Origin: Bacteroidota bacterium
GTDB taxonomy: Bacteria; Bacteroidota; Bacteroidia; Bacteroidales; Prolixibacteraceae
Reading direction: 5' to 3'
DNA: 37,234 nucleotides
Assembly: GCA_030698405.1 (NCBI GenBank)
Contig: JAUYMU010000040.1
Location: 1 to 37,234 of the forward strand
Positions within the stretch are counted from its first letter, which is position 1. Every line of letters starts with the position of its first letter. The notes below the pieces were generated by a model, which saw only the letters and a program-made list of their open reading frames with translations, made no database searches and was not told the origin of the DNA. The translations under genes and the position numbers were made by a program. This document shows positions 8,476 to 16,950 of the stretch, in pieces.

Positions 8476-10463
8476 TTTCTGATTTGAATTTGGACGGTTA
8501 TAGAATAATATCTTCCAGGCATTGGGCGCCATAAAACAGCCATGTAATCTTCGTTGGTCAGATTTTCCACATTGAGGGATAAATCGGCCTGCAAACGCTT
8601 CCAGTCAAACTTCTTTCCGGCGGTCAAATTGAGCAACCAATAGGGATTCAGCACCTTTTCATAGTCCGATTCCATGTTGTTGCTCGAAGTATATCGTTTT
8701 CCGGTAAAAGGTGCATTTATTTTCAGGTAATAATCCTTAAAATCAGCTTCAGCGAACATGTTTGCTTTGTGTTTTGGAATGTAAATCAGCTGCTTACCGC
8801 GTGATTCGTCAACTGAAGGAACCGCGTCAATATTCGAAGTGGCCGAATGCGAATAATTACCACGTACGCTGAACAGCATGGCGTTCGCAGTTTTTATTTG
8901 TCCTGAAACCTGAATTTCAGCGCCACGGGCAAAAACTTTCCGGAGGTTGTTGGCTTCCCAGAAATAAGCGCCACTGGCCGAAGGTTGCCATACAATCCAG
9001 TTATCAATTAACGAGGCATATCCGGTAACCTGCCCTGAGAAGGTTGCGCTTCCCTCCTGCCCTTTGTGCGCAAAAGCAAGATCGGCCGAGAAACCATCTT
9101 CAGGATTTAAGTTCGGATTGCCTCCGGGCAGCCAGTACAAATCATTCAGCCCGGGTTGGTGGTAATTGCGTGAAAGGTTGAGCTTAAAAGAGCTTAATTG
9201 TTTTTTATCCAGCCAATATTCAGTTCCAAACGAGGGAATAAAACCGATTAACCGGCCATCATACATTTCGCTCCTGAATAGAAAAGAAATTGCCCACTGC
9301 GGAAGTAGCATGATATGAGCCGAATTCAGCAATGAAAATGCAAGCTGATCCTGATCATAGCCGGTTTTCTGAGCGTGATCAAACACAGAAACAGTATTGT
9401 AGGTGGTATTCAAAGACCAGTTAAAATTTATGGTCTCCTTTGGTGTCCAGTCGTAGTTAAACTGGTTGGTAAAACTCTGCTCTTTACTCTGGCTATCAAA
9501 ATTCACAAAGTTCGCCTCAGTACTCGATCTGAAATAATTTAACCGGCTCATATTCAATCCTGCCATCCATTCTACCTTGCTTTTTTCTTTAATGTATTTC
9601 CAATTTAAAACTGTCCGTAAATTCTGATCTTTTTGTGTTTCTTTTCTGACATCTCCTTCAAACGACATCAGCTGCGGAAGGTTGCGATCGCTCTGATAAG
9701 CCCACAATTTGGCTGAAACCGATTGATTTTTAAACCGGGAATATACTTCCTGAAGCAAACCGTATTTGCTGTATTCCGCATTCTTCTGAACATCCTCGTG
9801 CATTGGCAAAACTCCGTAATTGAAATAAGGGAAATCATTTTTGCTACGATCGGAGAAAACCCGTGTTTTAAACTGAATTTTACCATTTCCAAATCCAAGA
9901 TTGAGATACTCTTTGTGGGTTGAAAAGCTTTCGATTGTTTGAACATACCGAACACTGAAACGATCTGTCCAGTCGGGTTTGTTGTTGATCAAAACACTGC
10001 CGCCCAAAGCACCTGGACCTGATTTTAACGAGCTTCCTCCATGTTGCAGGCTCAAATCGTCAATAAAATGAACCGGAAACAGTGAAAAATCGACATCACC
10101 GCGCATGGGAGAGTTGAGTTTCATTCCGTTCCAGTAAACCTGGGTGTGAGAAGGAGCTGTTCCACGAAACGAAGCAGTTGCAGTTGAACCTCTTCCGTAG
10201 GATTTTATAAAAACCGGTGAATAAGATGACAGCAGTTCTGAAATAGTTTGTGTTTTTAGCATTTGTAAAACCAAAGTATCGATATGGGTGGTCATGGTTC
10301 CGGCTTCTTCTATCATTTTCCTGCCAAAAACCGGCACTTCTTCAATTGAAATAGTATCAGTAAGCTTTTGAGCTTCAAGGTTTAAAGTTGTGAGCAATAG
10401 AAACAGAATGACAAAAACAGATTTGTCCAAAGACTTCCAGGTCGATCTTTTATCCTGATTCAC
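8472..10463 (-). CDS. btuB: TonB-dependent outer-membrane receptor, BtuB-like (cobalamin uptake)
   Basis: The 663-residue protein has a signal peptide ending LNLEAQ (about residue 32) and a TonB-box-like region (TISIEEVPVFG). A plug domain follows with LLSSYSPVFIKSYGRGSTAT and SFRGTAPSHTQVYWNGMKLN, up to about residue 150. Beta-barrel strands then run to the end (RYYSITVQIQIRK). Typical barrel signatures include the NPNLNPEDG loop and SLNVENLTNEDYM near the C-terminus. It lacks the carboxypeptidase-D-like N-terminal domain of SusC transporters, as expected for BtuB. It starts 4 nt after the upstream gene and overlaps the BtuG-like gene by 4 nt. The cobalamin riboswitch makes B12 or another corrinoid the likely substrate. 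Confidence 0.9.
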   Translation of the reverse strand: MNQDKRSTWKSLDKSVFVILFLLLTTLNLEAQKLTDTISIEEVPVFGRKMIEEAGTMTTHIDTLVLQMLKTQTISELLSSYSPVFIKSYGRGSTATASFRGTAPSHTQVYWNGMKLNSPMRGDVDFSLFPVHFIDDLSLQHGGSSLKSGPGALGGSVLINNKPDWTDRFSVRYVQTIESFSTHKEYLNLGFGNGKIQFKTRVFSDRSKNDFPYFNYGVLPMHEDVQKNAEYSKYGLLQEVYSRFKNQSVSAKLWAYQSDRNLPQLMSFEGDVRKETQKDQNLRTVLNWKYIKEKSKVEWMAGLNMSRLNYFRSSTEANFVNFDSQSKEQSFTNQFNYDWTPKETINFNWSLNTTYNTVSVFDHAQKTGYDQDQLAFSLLNSAHIMLLPQWAISFLFRSEMYDGRLIGFIPSFGTEYWLDKKQLSSFKLNLSRNYHQPGLNDLYWLPGGNPNLNPEDGFSADLAFAHKGQEGSATFSGQVTGYASLIDNWIVWQPSASGAYFWEANNLRKVFARGAEIQVSGQIKTANAMLFSVRGNYSHSATSNIDAVPSVDESRGKQLIYIPKHKANMFAEADFKDYYLKINAPFTGKRYTSSNNMESDYEKVLNPYWLLNLTAGKKFDWKRLQADLSLNVENLTNEDYMAVLWRPMPGRYYSITVQIQIRK

Positions 10464-10467
10464 GAAC

Positions 10468-12894
10468 TTACTGTTTGATTAATTTCTGCTGAAAAACCTG
10501 GCTTCCTGACTTAACTTTCAGAATATAAAAACCTGCCGGAATATGAGATAACTCAATTTTCGATTGAGAGTAAGGTTCAGAATAAACTATTTTTCCCTGC
10601 AAATCAACAATTTCAACCGATTGAACAGCAGAAGAACATTCTATCCGGAGCCAGTTTGAAAAAGGATTTGGATAAACTTTACAGGAAAGTCCATTTGAAA
10701 AATGGGTTTCATTTGCGGTGGTTGATTCTACAAATAACTTCGAGGCGTCCATGCCCGAAACAAACAGATACTCACCGGCTTTATCAAGACTTACAGCTAG
10801 TTTCCCGAATTCATCGGTTTTGTAAGTTGTACCGCTTTTGGTTGAATTTTGCAATTCTATTTGAACAGTCTGATAAGCCAAAACTTCGGACGAATTGATC
10901 GAAACCGTTCGGTTCTGATTCATGGAACAGAAATAGTTCATCAACTGAAGATCAACAGTCTGATTCAGTTTTAATGAATCGGAGCCTGTTGTTAAATGCG
11001 TTACTGACCATGGGATTTTGTTGTCGGCAATTTGATACACCAATATTTCATCGTTGTTGTTCACTTTTATTTTGTCCAGTCCGGTAACAAATGGCTGTTG
11101 ATTGAGCATTACCACCCATGTCTTGCGGTAAGAAGCAGAAGTACGCGATCCACCATATCCTGAATGATAAAGTGTTGATCCTTCCTCCATTTCAGGAATA
11201 CGCCATAAATAAAGCGCTGATCCACCTTCAGCATCATCCCGAAAGGCCCATACATTTTCCAATTCGGTATTCTTATAGATGGCTGCCAATGCATGTGCAA
11301 CTGAAACAAATGAAGTATCCGTTAATTGATAGGATTTTTGCGCTTTATCAACTTTCGATGTCAAATCAATGGTTTCGACCCAGATTGAATGCCGCGGGAC
11401 CAAAGTCTTTTCAGTAGTTTTAACTGAAATAAAAACCTTCTTCAATACTGATTCAGGAAGAATCTGTATTTGAACGGAATCACGAAGTGACTCAATTTCA
11501 ACAGATTCAAGATACAACCAGCATTTTCCGGTTTGTTTACCTTTGAGAAAATAAGTTCCGTCAACCTGAATAAGTTCTGCAACTGATTCATCGTCAATCC
11601 TCCATTTCGGGGTAATTCCGGTCAGAATATTCCCGTTTTGATCAGTTAATTTGCCCGTCAGTTCAAGTTTGTCATTCGCCTTTAAACTACTGGTTGAGAG
11701 TGTAATTAAGGCCTTCCCAGCCGAGAATATTTCCAATTCTTTTTCCGCATATATAACAGAATTTGAAGAAGATGAAGCACGAAGCTTTACTTTACCGTTT
11801 TTCAAAGCATTAAGCTTACCATTTAAAACTACCGCCAACTCTGTATTATTTACCGACCAATTAATGAGCGCATTTTCAGACTTAATTCCTGATTCGAATA
11901 CGATCGCATTGATATCGAGAGTTTCGCCCACTCTGATTTTTGGCGGAAGGTCCTGAATAACAACCATCGATCTCGAACCATTTACAGAGGCTGGTTCAAC
12001 ATCGCGGATACCGGTAACTTCAGTCGAAATTTCACCCAACCACCCGGCCAGCGCATTCATTCCGGTATAAATCCTAACAAAATGTATTTCATCGAGTTTT
12101 ACATGTTTCCCATCTTTGTCAACCGCCCAATCAATGTCAATGGCATCGCCACCACTTCCCTCAATTGCAATGGTATAAGGATTGTCCGGTAATTTTTCGC
12201 TGGCCGAAATAACCGGAGTATTGTCGGCATAGCCGAATGCCCTGCGGAAAGAATTCACCACTCCCGGATTCGACAAATCAATTTGACCTTTGAGCCGTGT
12301 ACCGCTCAGTGTATATCTGTCAGACGACACCTGAGGGAAAAAAACAGCATTGGGATAATAGCTTTGCCTGTGAAAACTATTTTCAGGAATTACTCCTGAT
12401 TTTTCCTGATTATCAGTCCAGTGTATATCGGCTGCTGTATTTAAACCGCTGTTTTGGTAAGTGATTTCATAGTTTGAAATGGTGGTGCTCCAATAATGAT
12501 CGCTTCCTGCAATTTCGTACCAGGTGTCATCTGGAAGCCCGTTTTTGTTTTCGTCTTTCATAACCTGAACAATTCCGGGTTCCGACCATGTTTGCGTTGG
12601 ATTTCCGAAGATTGTAAAGTCAACTCCGTATGGATTTTCCGGGTCATTTTTAATTCCAGAAACAAACCGGAGTGTAATTGATCCGCCAAATGCTCCGAGG
12701 CTCACCAAACCCCGATTTGTTCCAACAAGCGAAGTTGCAGCAGATGGAGTTCCAACAAAATCAGCATTGGTGTATTGACCGGGAGCCGGTAAATATTCAG
12801 CTATTCCAATTGCAAACTGCCCCTGAGCCTTCACAATTACCAACACCAGAATGCTGATTATAAATAATTTACGGAATTGAAGAATGTTGTTCAT
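10468..12894 (-). CDS. T9SS-secreted surface protein of the B12 operon, with Ig-like domain
   Basis: The 808-residue product has a signal peptide (ending VKAQGQ, about residue 26). A large N-terminal domain to about residue 300 contains an EF-hand-like DENKNGLPDD and WYEIAGSDHYW, and resembles the surface proteins found beside BtuB in many Bacteroidota B12 loci. A Big_2-type Ig domain follows at about 310-395. The last 75 residues form a type A T9SS sorting domain (KVYPNPFSNWLRIE, then IPAGFYILKVKSG and KLIKQ). It is the first gene after the riboswitch and lies 4 nt before btuB, so it should be repressed by B12 along with the receptor. Direct corrinoid binding is possible but not shown by any motif I can name. 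Confidence 0.8.
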   Translation of the reverse strand: MNNILQFRKLFIISILVLVIVKAQGQFAIGIAEYLPAPGQYTNADFVGTPSAATSLVGTNRGLVSLGAFGGSITLRFVSGIKNDPENPYGVDFTIFGNPTQTWSEPGIVQVMKDENKNGLPDDTWYEIAGSDHYWSTTISNYEITYQNSGLNTAADIHWTDNQEKSGVIPENSFHRQSYYPNAVFFPQVSSDRYTLSGTRLKGQIDLSNPGVVNSFRRAFGYADNTPVISASEKLPDNPYTIAIEGSGGDAIDIDWAVDKDGKHVKLDEIHFVRIYTGMNALAGWLGEISTEVTGIRDVEPASVNGSRSMVVIQDLPPKIRVGETLDINAIVFESGIKSENALINWSVNNTELAVVLNGKLNALKNGKVKLRASSSSNSVIYAEKELEIFSAGKALITLSTSSLKANDKLELTGKLTDQNGNILTGITPKWRIDDESVAELIQVDGTYFLKGKQTGKCWLYLESVEIESLRDSVQIQILPESVLKKVFISVKTTEKTLVPRHSIWVETIDLTSKVDKAQKSYQLTDTSFVSVAHALAAIYKNTELENVWAFRDDAEGGSALYLWRIPEMEEGSTLYHSGYGGSRTSASYRKTWVVMLNQQPFVTGLDKIKVNNNDEILVYQIADNKIPWSVTHLTTGSDSLKLNQTVDLQLMNYFCSMNQNRTVSINSSEVLAYQTVQIELQNSTKSGTTYKTDEFGKLAVSLDKAGEYLFVSGMDASKLFVESTTANETHFSNGLSCKVYPNPFSNWLRIECSSAVQSVEIVDLQGKIVYSEPYSQSKIELSHIPAGFYILKVKSGSQVFQQKLIKQ

Positions 12895-12899
12895 TTACA

Positions 12900-12929
12900 G
12901 CAAAATCTTAATTGATGATTGGATTTTGC
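12900..12929 (-). promoter_or_regulatory. Hairpin over the translation start of the B12 operon (candidate expression platform)
   Basis: Arms GCAAAATC and GATTTTGC (12900-12907 and 12922-12929) are an 8-bp perfect inverted repeat with a 14-nt loop, ending 5 nt before the ATG at 12894. It sits between the riboswitch aptamer and the gene, where a translational switch would act. No U-tract follows, which argues against transcription termination. Confidence 0.4.
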
Positions 12930-12995
12930 AGCTTTTCAGGATTGAAAATGAAAAGGATACGGTTTTTTGCTTTTTCTCCGAAAGCGTCAAAATCC

Positions 12996-13177
12996 AGGTT
13001 CGAACAGGCAGGTCTTCTGACTCATCCCCTTTTTAACTCCTTCCCGCCCAAATTGAAATGGACAGTGGTACTTTGTTAAAAAGTTATACAGGACTTACAG
13101 CAGCGGGAACTGCACAGGAATCACCCTTTTTACCGGATTCACCTGTTTCCCTTTTACATTCCGAAAATCGAAAACCT
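12996..13177 (-). ncRNA. Cobalamin (adenosylcobalamin-class) riboswitch
   Basis: Read on the minus strand, the region shows the conserved cobalamin aptamer pieces in order. First come the closing P1 arm AGGTTTTCGA and the box GGGAAACAGGTGAATCC. Then come the core TTCCCGCTGCTGTAAGTCC, CCACTGTCC, and finally GAAGACCTGCC (13007-13017 region) with the P1 partner TCGAACCT at 12996-13003. This is a well-known B12-sensing leader. In the bound state it represses the downstream uptake genes. It precedes the surface protein, BtuB and BtuG genes, which fits perfectly. A covariance-model search would give exact ends. Confidence 0.93.
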
Positions 13178-13186
13178 ATTCGCCGA

Positions 13187-13194
13187 CAAATGTA
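13187..13194 (-). promoter_or_regulatory. Candidate -7 promoter element of the riboswitch operon
   Basis: On the minus strand this reads TACATTTG, an exact TAnnTTTG. It lies about 10 nt before the 5' arm of riboswitch P1, so transcription would start right at the aptamer. No good -33 partner was found. Confidence 0.5.
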
Positions 13195-13236
13195 CACAAA
13201 AGTTCGAAACGGATGAATTAATCTGGTAAAAGTGGT

Positions 13237-13244
13237 TATTTTTG
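13237..13244 (+). promoter_or_regulatory. Candidate -7 promoter element for phoH
   Basis: TATTTTTG matches TAnnTTTG and sits 11 nt before the ATG at 13256 (26 nt before the alternative ATG at 13271). It is divergent from the riboswitch promoter. Confidence 0.4.
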
Positions 13245-13255
13245 CCATGCATTAA

Positions 13256-14275
13256 ATGCTGAAATCATCTATGTTTGAAAAACTAATTCATCTTGAAGGA
13301 ATTGATCCGCTGGAATTTTTCGGTGTGAACAACGCAAAAATGAACCTTATAAAATCCTTCTTTCCCAAATTGATAATTGTTTATCGGGGCAACGATGTGA
13401 TCCTCAAAGGTGATGATGAAGAGATTCTCCGATTCGAGAAAAAATTCCGGTTAATTCTTGATCATTACAATCAATTCAATGTTTTGCCTGATAACATTAT
13501 CAATCAGGTATTTATGAATGAAGATGGAAGCAATGATTCTTTCGAAGAAGAAAAAGACGCGCTTCTTTTCGGCATCAATGGAAAGGCAATCAGGGCAAGG
13601 ACACCAAACCAAAAGGTTTTAGTTGATGCATGTAAAACTTCTGATCTCATTTTCGCTATTGGTCCGGCCGGAACAGGAAAAACATACACGGCAATTGCTT
13701 TGGCTGTAAGAGCGTTGAAAAACAGAGAGATAAAGCGAATTATCCTTAGCCGGCCTGCAGTGGAAGCAGGAGAACGCCTTGGGTTTCTGCCCGGCGACCT
13801 GAAAGAAAAAATTGATCCGTATTTACAGCCATTGTATGATGCGCTTTTGGACATGATTCCGGCCAAAAAACTGGAAGAATTTATGAAGGATGGAATCATC
13901 CAGATTGCGCCACTGGCATTTATGCGCGGACGGACACTCAGCAACGCATTTGTAATTCTCGACGAAGCACAAAACACCACCGTCCTTCAGTTAAAAATGT
14001 TCCTCACCCGAATGGGGCTCAATACCAAATTTGTAGTTACCGGCGACGAAACACAAATCGACCTTCCGTTTCACAGCCCTTCAGGATTGATACTTGCAAA
14101 AAAAATACTGAAAAACATTCCCAATATTTCATTTGTTCAATTCGAAGTAAAAGACATAGTGCGCCACCGTTTGGTGCGCGATATCGTAATCGCTTACGAA
14201 AAACACCATGCACACGAAATTGCAAAAAGAGCCAAGCCTGAAAATCAAGAGAAAGACAAGGAACAAAAAAGTTGA
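13256..14275 (+). CDS. phoH: PhoH-family ATPase
   Basis: The 339-residue protein has the PhoH P-loop domain. Walker A is GPAGTGKT at residues 136-143. RIILSRPAVEAGERLGFLPGDLKEKIDPYL follows, then MRGRTLSNAFVILDEAQNTT with Walker B at about 233-240, and TGDETQIDLP as the sensor region. The N-terminal 110 residues are the small alpha/beta region usual in the family. PhoH proteins are ATPases implicated in RNA metabolism, and their cellular role is still unclear. If the promoter at 13237 is used, a start at 13271 (MFEKLIHLEG) would give a more normal leader than 13256. purC commonly lies next to phoH in related genomes; here two extra genes separate them. Confidence 0.92.
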   Translation: MLKSSMFEKLIHLEGIDPLEFFGVNNAKMNLIKSFFPKLIIVYRGNDVILKGDDEEILRFEKKFRLILDHYNQFNVLPDNIINQVFMNEDGSNDSFEEEKDALLFGINGKAIRARTPNQKVLVDACKTSDLIFAIGPAGTGKTYTAIALAVRALKNREIKRIILSRPAVEAGERLGFLPGDLKEKIDPYLQPLYDALLDMIPAKKLEEFMKDGIIQIAPLAFMRGRTLSNAFVILDEAQNTTVLQLKMFLTRMGLNTKFVVTGDETQIDLPFHSPSGLILAKKILKNIPNISFVQFEVKDIVRHRLVRDIVIAYEKHHAHEIAKRAKPENQEKDKEQKS

Positions 14276-14276
14276 T

Positions 14277-14284
14277 TACATTTG
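14277..14284 (+). promoter_or_regulatory. Candidate -7 promoter element just before the AAA ATPase gene
   Basis: TACATTTG is an exact TAnnTTTG lying 4 nt before the ATG at 14289. Use of it would give a leaderless mRNA for the accessory gene pair, separate from phoH. There is no clear -33 element, and chance occurrence in AT-rich DNA is possible. Confidence 0.3.
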
Positions 14285-14288
14285 AACT

Positions 14289-15284
14289 ATGAAGAATTTA
14301 ATTGATCACATATCTATTTCAAATTTCAAATCAATCAGGAATTTAAAACTAGATGGCCTAAGCAGGATTAATCTTTTCATCGGAAAACCCAACGTTGGAA
14401 AATCGAATATACTGGAGGCTGTGGGGGTATTTAGTTTGCCGTACTTAAAATATAATTCAAGTAAAAAACTGACTAATTTTATTCGCGCCGATTATTTAAA
14501 TGAACTCTTTTTTGATGGAAACACTGAAAATCAAATTATAATAAAGAATAACCTCGGAGAATTTGGGTTTTCATACAACTTAGTAGATAATATTTCCCCG
14601 CTGGATACAAACCTGAAAATTCAGGAAGTAAATGCTATCATTTCAATAGAAAAAGACCTAACTGTTACTATTCTTGGAAACGACATCGATAAAAACCCTT
14701 TCAAGTATTACAATTTCAAGACGAATCAAAAGCAAAAACGTAATAATCTGTCCAACTTATTACCTCCTGCTGGCACTAATCTGATGGAAATCGTTGAGAA
14801 TTTGCCAACACTAAAAAAAGACCTTATTCAATTGTTTAATGAATACAATTTGAGTCTGGTTTTTGATCGCGCCAGCCAGGAATTGAAAGTGATGAAAGAG
14901 AATAAGGAAAAAGAAATCTTTCTAATTCCTTATTCTTCTATCGCGGATACCCTTCAGCGGGTCATTTTTTATAAAACAGCCATTGCTTCCAATCAAAACT
15001 CAGTGTTAATTTTTGAAGAACCTGAAGCCCATGCTTTTCCGCCATATATCATACATATAACAAAGGAAATCATTGAAGCTAAATCAAATCAATTTATAAT
15101 TTCAACCCATAGTCCTTATATTTTAGATTACTTCCTGGAGAATGCAATAGATGAATTGTCAATATTCATGGTTGACTATAAAGACGGGGAAACGGTCGCC
15201 AATAAGCTTTCAAATGAAGACATGGAAGATATTCAACGTTACGGAATCGATTTGTTTACGAATTACGAAACTTTCATCAAATGA
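14289..15284 (+). CDS. AAA (OLD/AAA_15/AAA_21-like) ATPase of a two-gene accessory system
   Basis: The 331-residue protein is a RecF/SMC-like ATPase. The N-terminus ISISNFKSIRNLKLDGLSRI leads into Walker A GKPNVGKSN at residues 32-40. A signature-like stretch YSSIADTLQRVIFYKTAI lies at 215-232, Walker B with double Glu in VLIFEEPEAH at 239-247, and the H-loop ISTHSPYILD at 271-280. This is the core of OLD-family and PARIS AriA-type ATPases, but without a fused Toprim domain. The middle (about 55-210) is lysine- and asparagine-rich and not recognisable. The stop overlaps the start of the next gene by ATGA, so the two products are probably made together. The base composition is more AT-rich than phoH and purC on either side, which suggests acquisition. 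A defence role is inference. Confidence 0.8.
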   Translation: MKNLIDHISISNFKSIRNLKLDGLSRINLFIGKPNVGKSNILEAVGVFSLPYLKYNSSKKLTNFIRADYLNELFFDGNTENQIIIKNNLGEFGFSYNLVDNISPLDTNLKIQEVNAIISIEKDLTVTILGNDIDKNPFKYYNFKTNQKQKRNNLSNLLPPAGTNLMEIVENLPTLKKDLIQLFNEYNLSLVFDRASQELKVMKENKEKEIFLIPYSSIADTLQRVIFYKTAIASNQNSVLIFEEPEAHAFPPYIIHITKEIIEAKSNQFIISTHSPYILDYFLENAIDELSIFMVDYKDGETVANKLSNEDMEDIQRYGIDLFTNYETFIK

Positions 15285-15820
15285 AACTTGATTATCTGGT
15301 GATTCCGGAATGTTATGCGGATACTGCATTTATTGAAACAATTGTTCCTCCAGATAATCAGCGAGGCTACAACCATCAAATGGGATGCAATAAAGTAGCA
15401 AACAAGATGCAAAATGATTTAAAAGATGATTTTGCTTTGGGGATCATTGATAAAGATAAGCAGACGATTAAGTATTTAGACGAATTTAATCCAGTCGCAA
15501 ATAAAAAAAATTTATTCCTGTATAAACATCCGGACAAGCATCATTACATTATTCAGATTTCTCCGGCAATTGAACGGTTTATTTTAGAATCTTGCTCTGA
15601 AGTTGATATTGATTTAACTGAATATGGATTAGAAAATGATTTAGAAAAATTAAAACAAAAAACGAAGAAACAAACAAGCAAAAAAGACCCTCAGCTAATA
15701 AACCTATTTAAAGAATTAAAAAATCGTAATGCCTCTCAGATTGTTACCTTAACAAAATGGATTAACTATCTGAAATTAAATAATTTTCACTCACTAGCGG
15801 ATGAGATAAAACAACTTTAA
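15281..15820 (+). CDS. Small Toprim-like partner protein of the AAA ATPase
   Basis: I do not recognise a named family. The 179-residue product starts [20 protein letters not shown] and continues to [10 protein letters not shown]. The spacing of a hydrophobic strand ending in Glu10, then a strand ending in Asp57-Lys-Asp59, resembles the E...DxD metal-binding arrangement of Toprim nucleases such as those of OLD proteins. The C-terminal half (from about 95) is helical and charged, with a lysine-rich segment [14 protein letters not shown] at 123-136. Translational overlap with the ATPase gene (ATGA at 15281-15284) argues for a stoichiometric complex. By analogy with GajA, OLD and PARIS it could be a nuclease or toxin effector. 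It could equally be a non-catalytic partner, because no Toprim Gly after the Glu is seen. Confidence 0.65.
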   Translation: MKLDYLVIPECYADTAFIETIVPPDNQRGYNHQMGCNKVANKMQNDLKDDFALGIIDKDKQTIKYLDEFNPVANKKNLFLYKHPDKHHYIIQISPAIERFILESCSEVDIDLTEYGLENDLEKLKQKTKKQTSKKDPQLINLFKELKNRNASQIVTLTKWINYLKLNNFHSLADEIKQL

Positions 15821-15831
15821 TAATAAATAAA

Positions 15832-16779
15832 ATGAGCAAAGCATTAACACGTACCGATTTTAATTTTGCCGGACAGAAAAACGTTTATCACGGAAAAGTG
15901 AGGGATGTTTACAACATCAACGACGAATATCTTGTGATGGTAGTTACCGACCGTATTTCAGCCTTCGATGTTGTTCTACCGGAAGGAATCCCTTATAAGG
16001 GACAGGTATTGAATCAGATAGCCTCAAAATTTTTGGATGCGACAAGTGACATTGTTCCTAACTGGAAAGTCGCAACTCCCGATCCAAATGTAACCGTTGG
16101 CCATCATTGCGAACCATTCAAAGTGGAAATGGTAATCCGTGGTTATTTAACCGGACATGCATGGCGCGAGTATCGTAGTGGAAAAAGAGTTTTATGTGGA
16201 GTACCGATGCCCGACGGAATGGTTGAAAACCAGAAATTTCCGGAGCCAATTTTAACTCCTACTACCAAGGCATACGAAGGCCATGATGAAGATATTACGA
16301 GAGAAGAAATTATTGATCAGGCCATTGTGAGTAAAGAAGATTACGAAATGCTTGAAAAATATACACGGGAAGTATTTCGGCGAGGTACCGTAATTGCTGC
16401 CGAAAAAGGTTTAATCCTGGTAGATACCAAATATGAGTTTGGGAAAAAAGATGGAAAGATTTATTTGATCGACGAAATTCATACTCCTGATTCATCTCGA
16501 TACTTTTATGCAGAAGGTTACGAAGATCGCCTGGCCAAAGGTGAAAATCAAAAGCAACTTTCAAAAGAATTCGTGCGTCAATGGCTGATCGAGAACGGAT
16601 TTCAGGGCAAGGAAGGTCAGGTTGTTCCTGAAATGAGCGAATCATTTGTACAATCAGTATCAGAAAGGTATATTGAGCTTTTCGAGAGCATTACCGGCGA
16701 TTCATTTGTCAAATCTGATTTGGAAAATATTCAGGACAGAATTGAAAACAATATCAATTTATTCCTGAAAAGCTTATAA
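15832..16779 (+). CDS. purC: Phosphoribosylaminoimidazole-succinocarboxamide synthase
   Basis: PurC joins CAIR and aspartate with ATP to form SAICAR in de novo purine synthesis. The 315-residue product has the family features in order: KVRDVYNI near residue 25, [20 protein letters not shown], the CAIR/ATP-site stretch [20 protein letters not shown], then [14 protein letters not shown] and [13 protein letters not shown]. The length fits the long bacterial/fungal form. It begins 12 nt after the Toprim-like gene and is followed by a strong terminator. Confidence 0.96.
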   Translation: MSKALTRTDFNFAGQKNVYHGKVRDVYNINDEYLVMVVTDRISAFDVVLPEGIPYKGQVLNQIASKFLDATSDIVPNWKVATPDPNVTVGHHCEPFKVEMVIRGYLTGHAWREYRSGKRVLCGVPMPDGMVENQKFPEPILTPTTKAYEGHDEDITREEIIDQAIVSKEDYEMLEKYTREVFRRGTVIAAEKGLILVDTKYEFGKKDGKIYLIDEIHTPDSSRYFYAEGYEDRLAKGENQKQLSKEFVRQWLIENGFQGKEGQVVPEMSESFVQSVSERYIELFESITGDSFVKSDLENIQDRIENNINLFLKSL

Positions 16780-16786
16780 AAAGCAG

Positions 16787-16826
16787 GAAGGCTGCCTCCG
16801 ATCGAAAAAGTGGCAGCCTTCTTTTT
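16787..16826 (+). terminator. Intrinsic terminator after purC
   Basis: Arms GAAGGCTGCC (16787-16796) and GGCAGCCTTC (16812-16821) form a perfect 10-bp GC-rich stem with a 15-nt loop, followed by five T. It lies 8 nt after the purC stop codon. Confidence 0.9.
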
Positions 16827-16950
16827 AAATTGCATTATCCTCGACTCTTACTTCATTTTTACCTCATCCCTCCACTTCGATCTTATTTTACTTTTCAAGG
16901 TGTATTTTCAGTTTTGGAAATATCTCCCAATAAAAACCCGACCTCAATAA

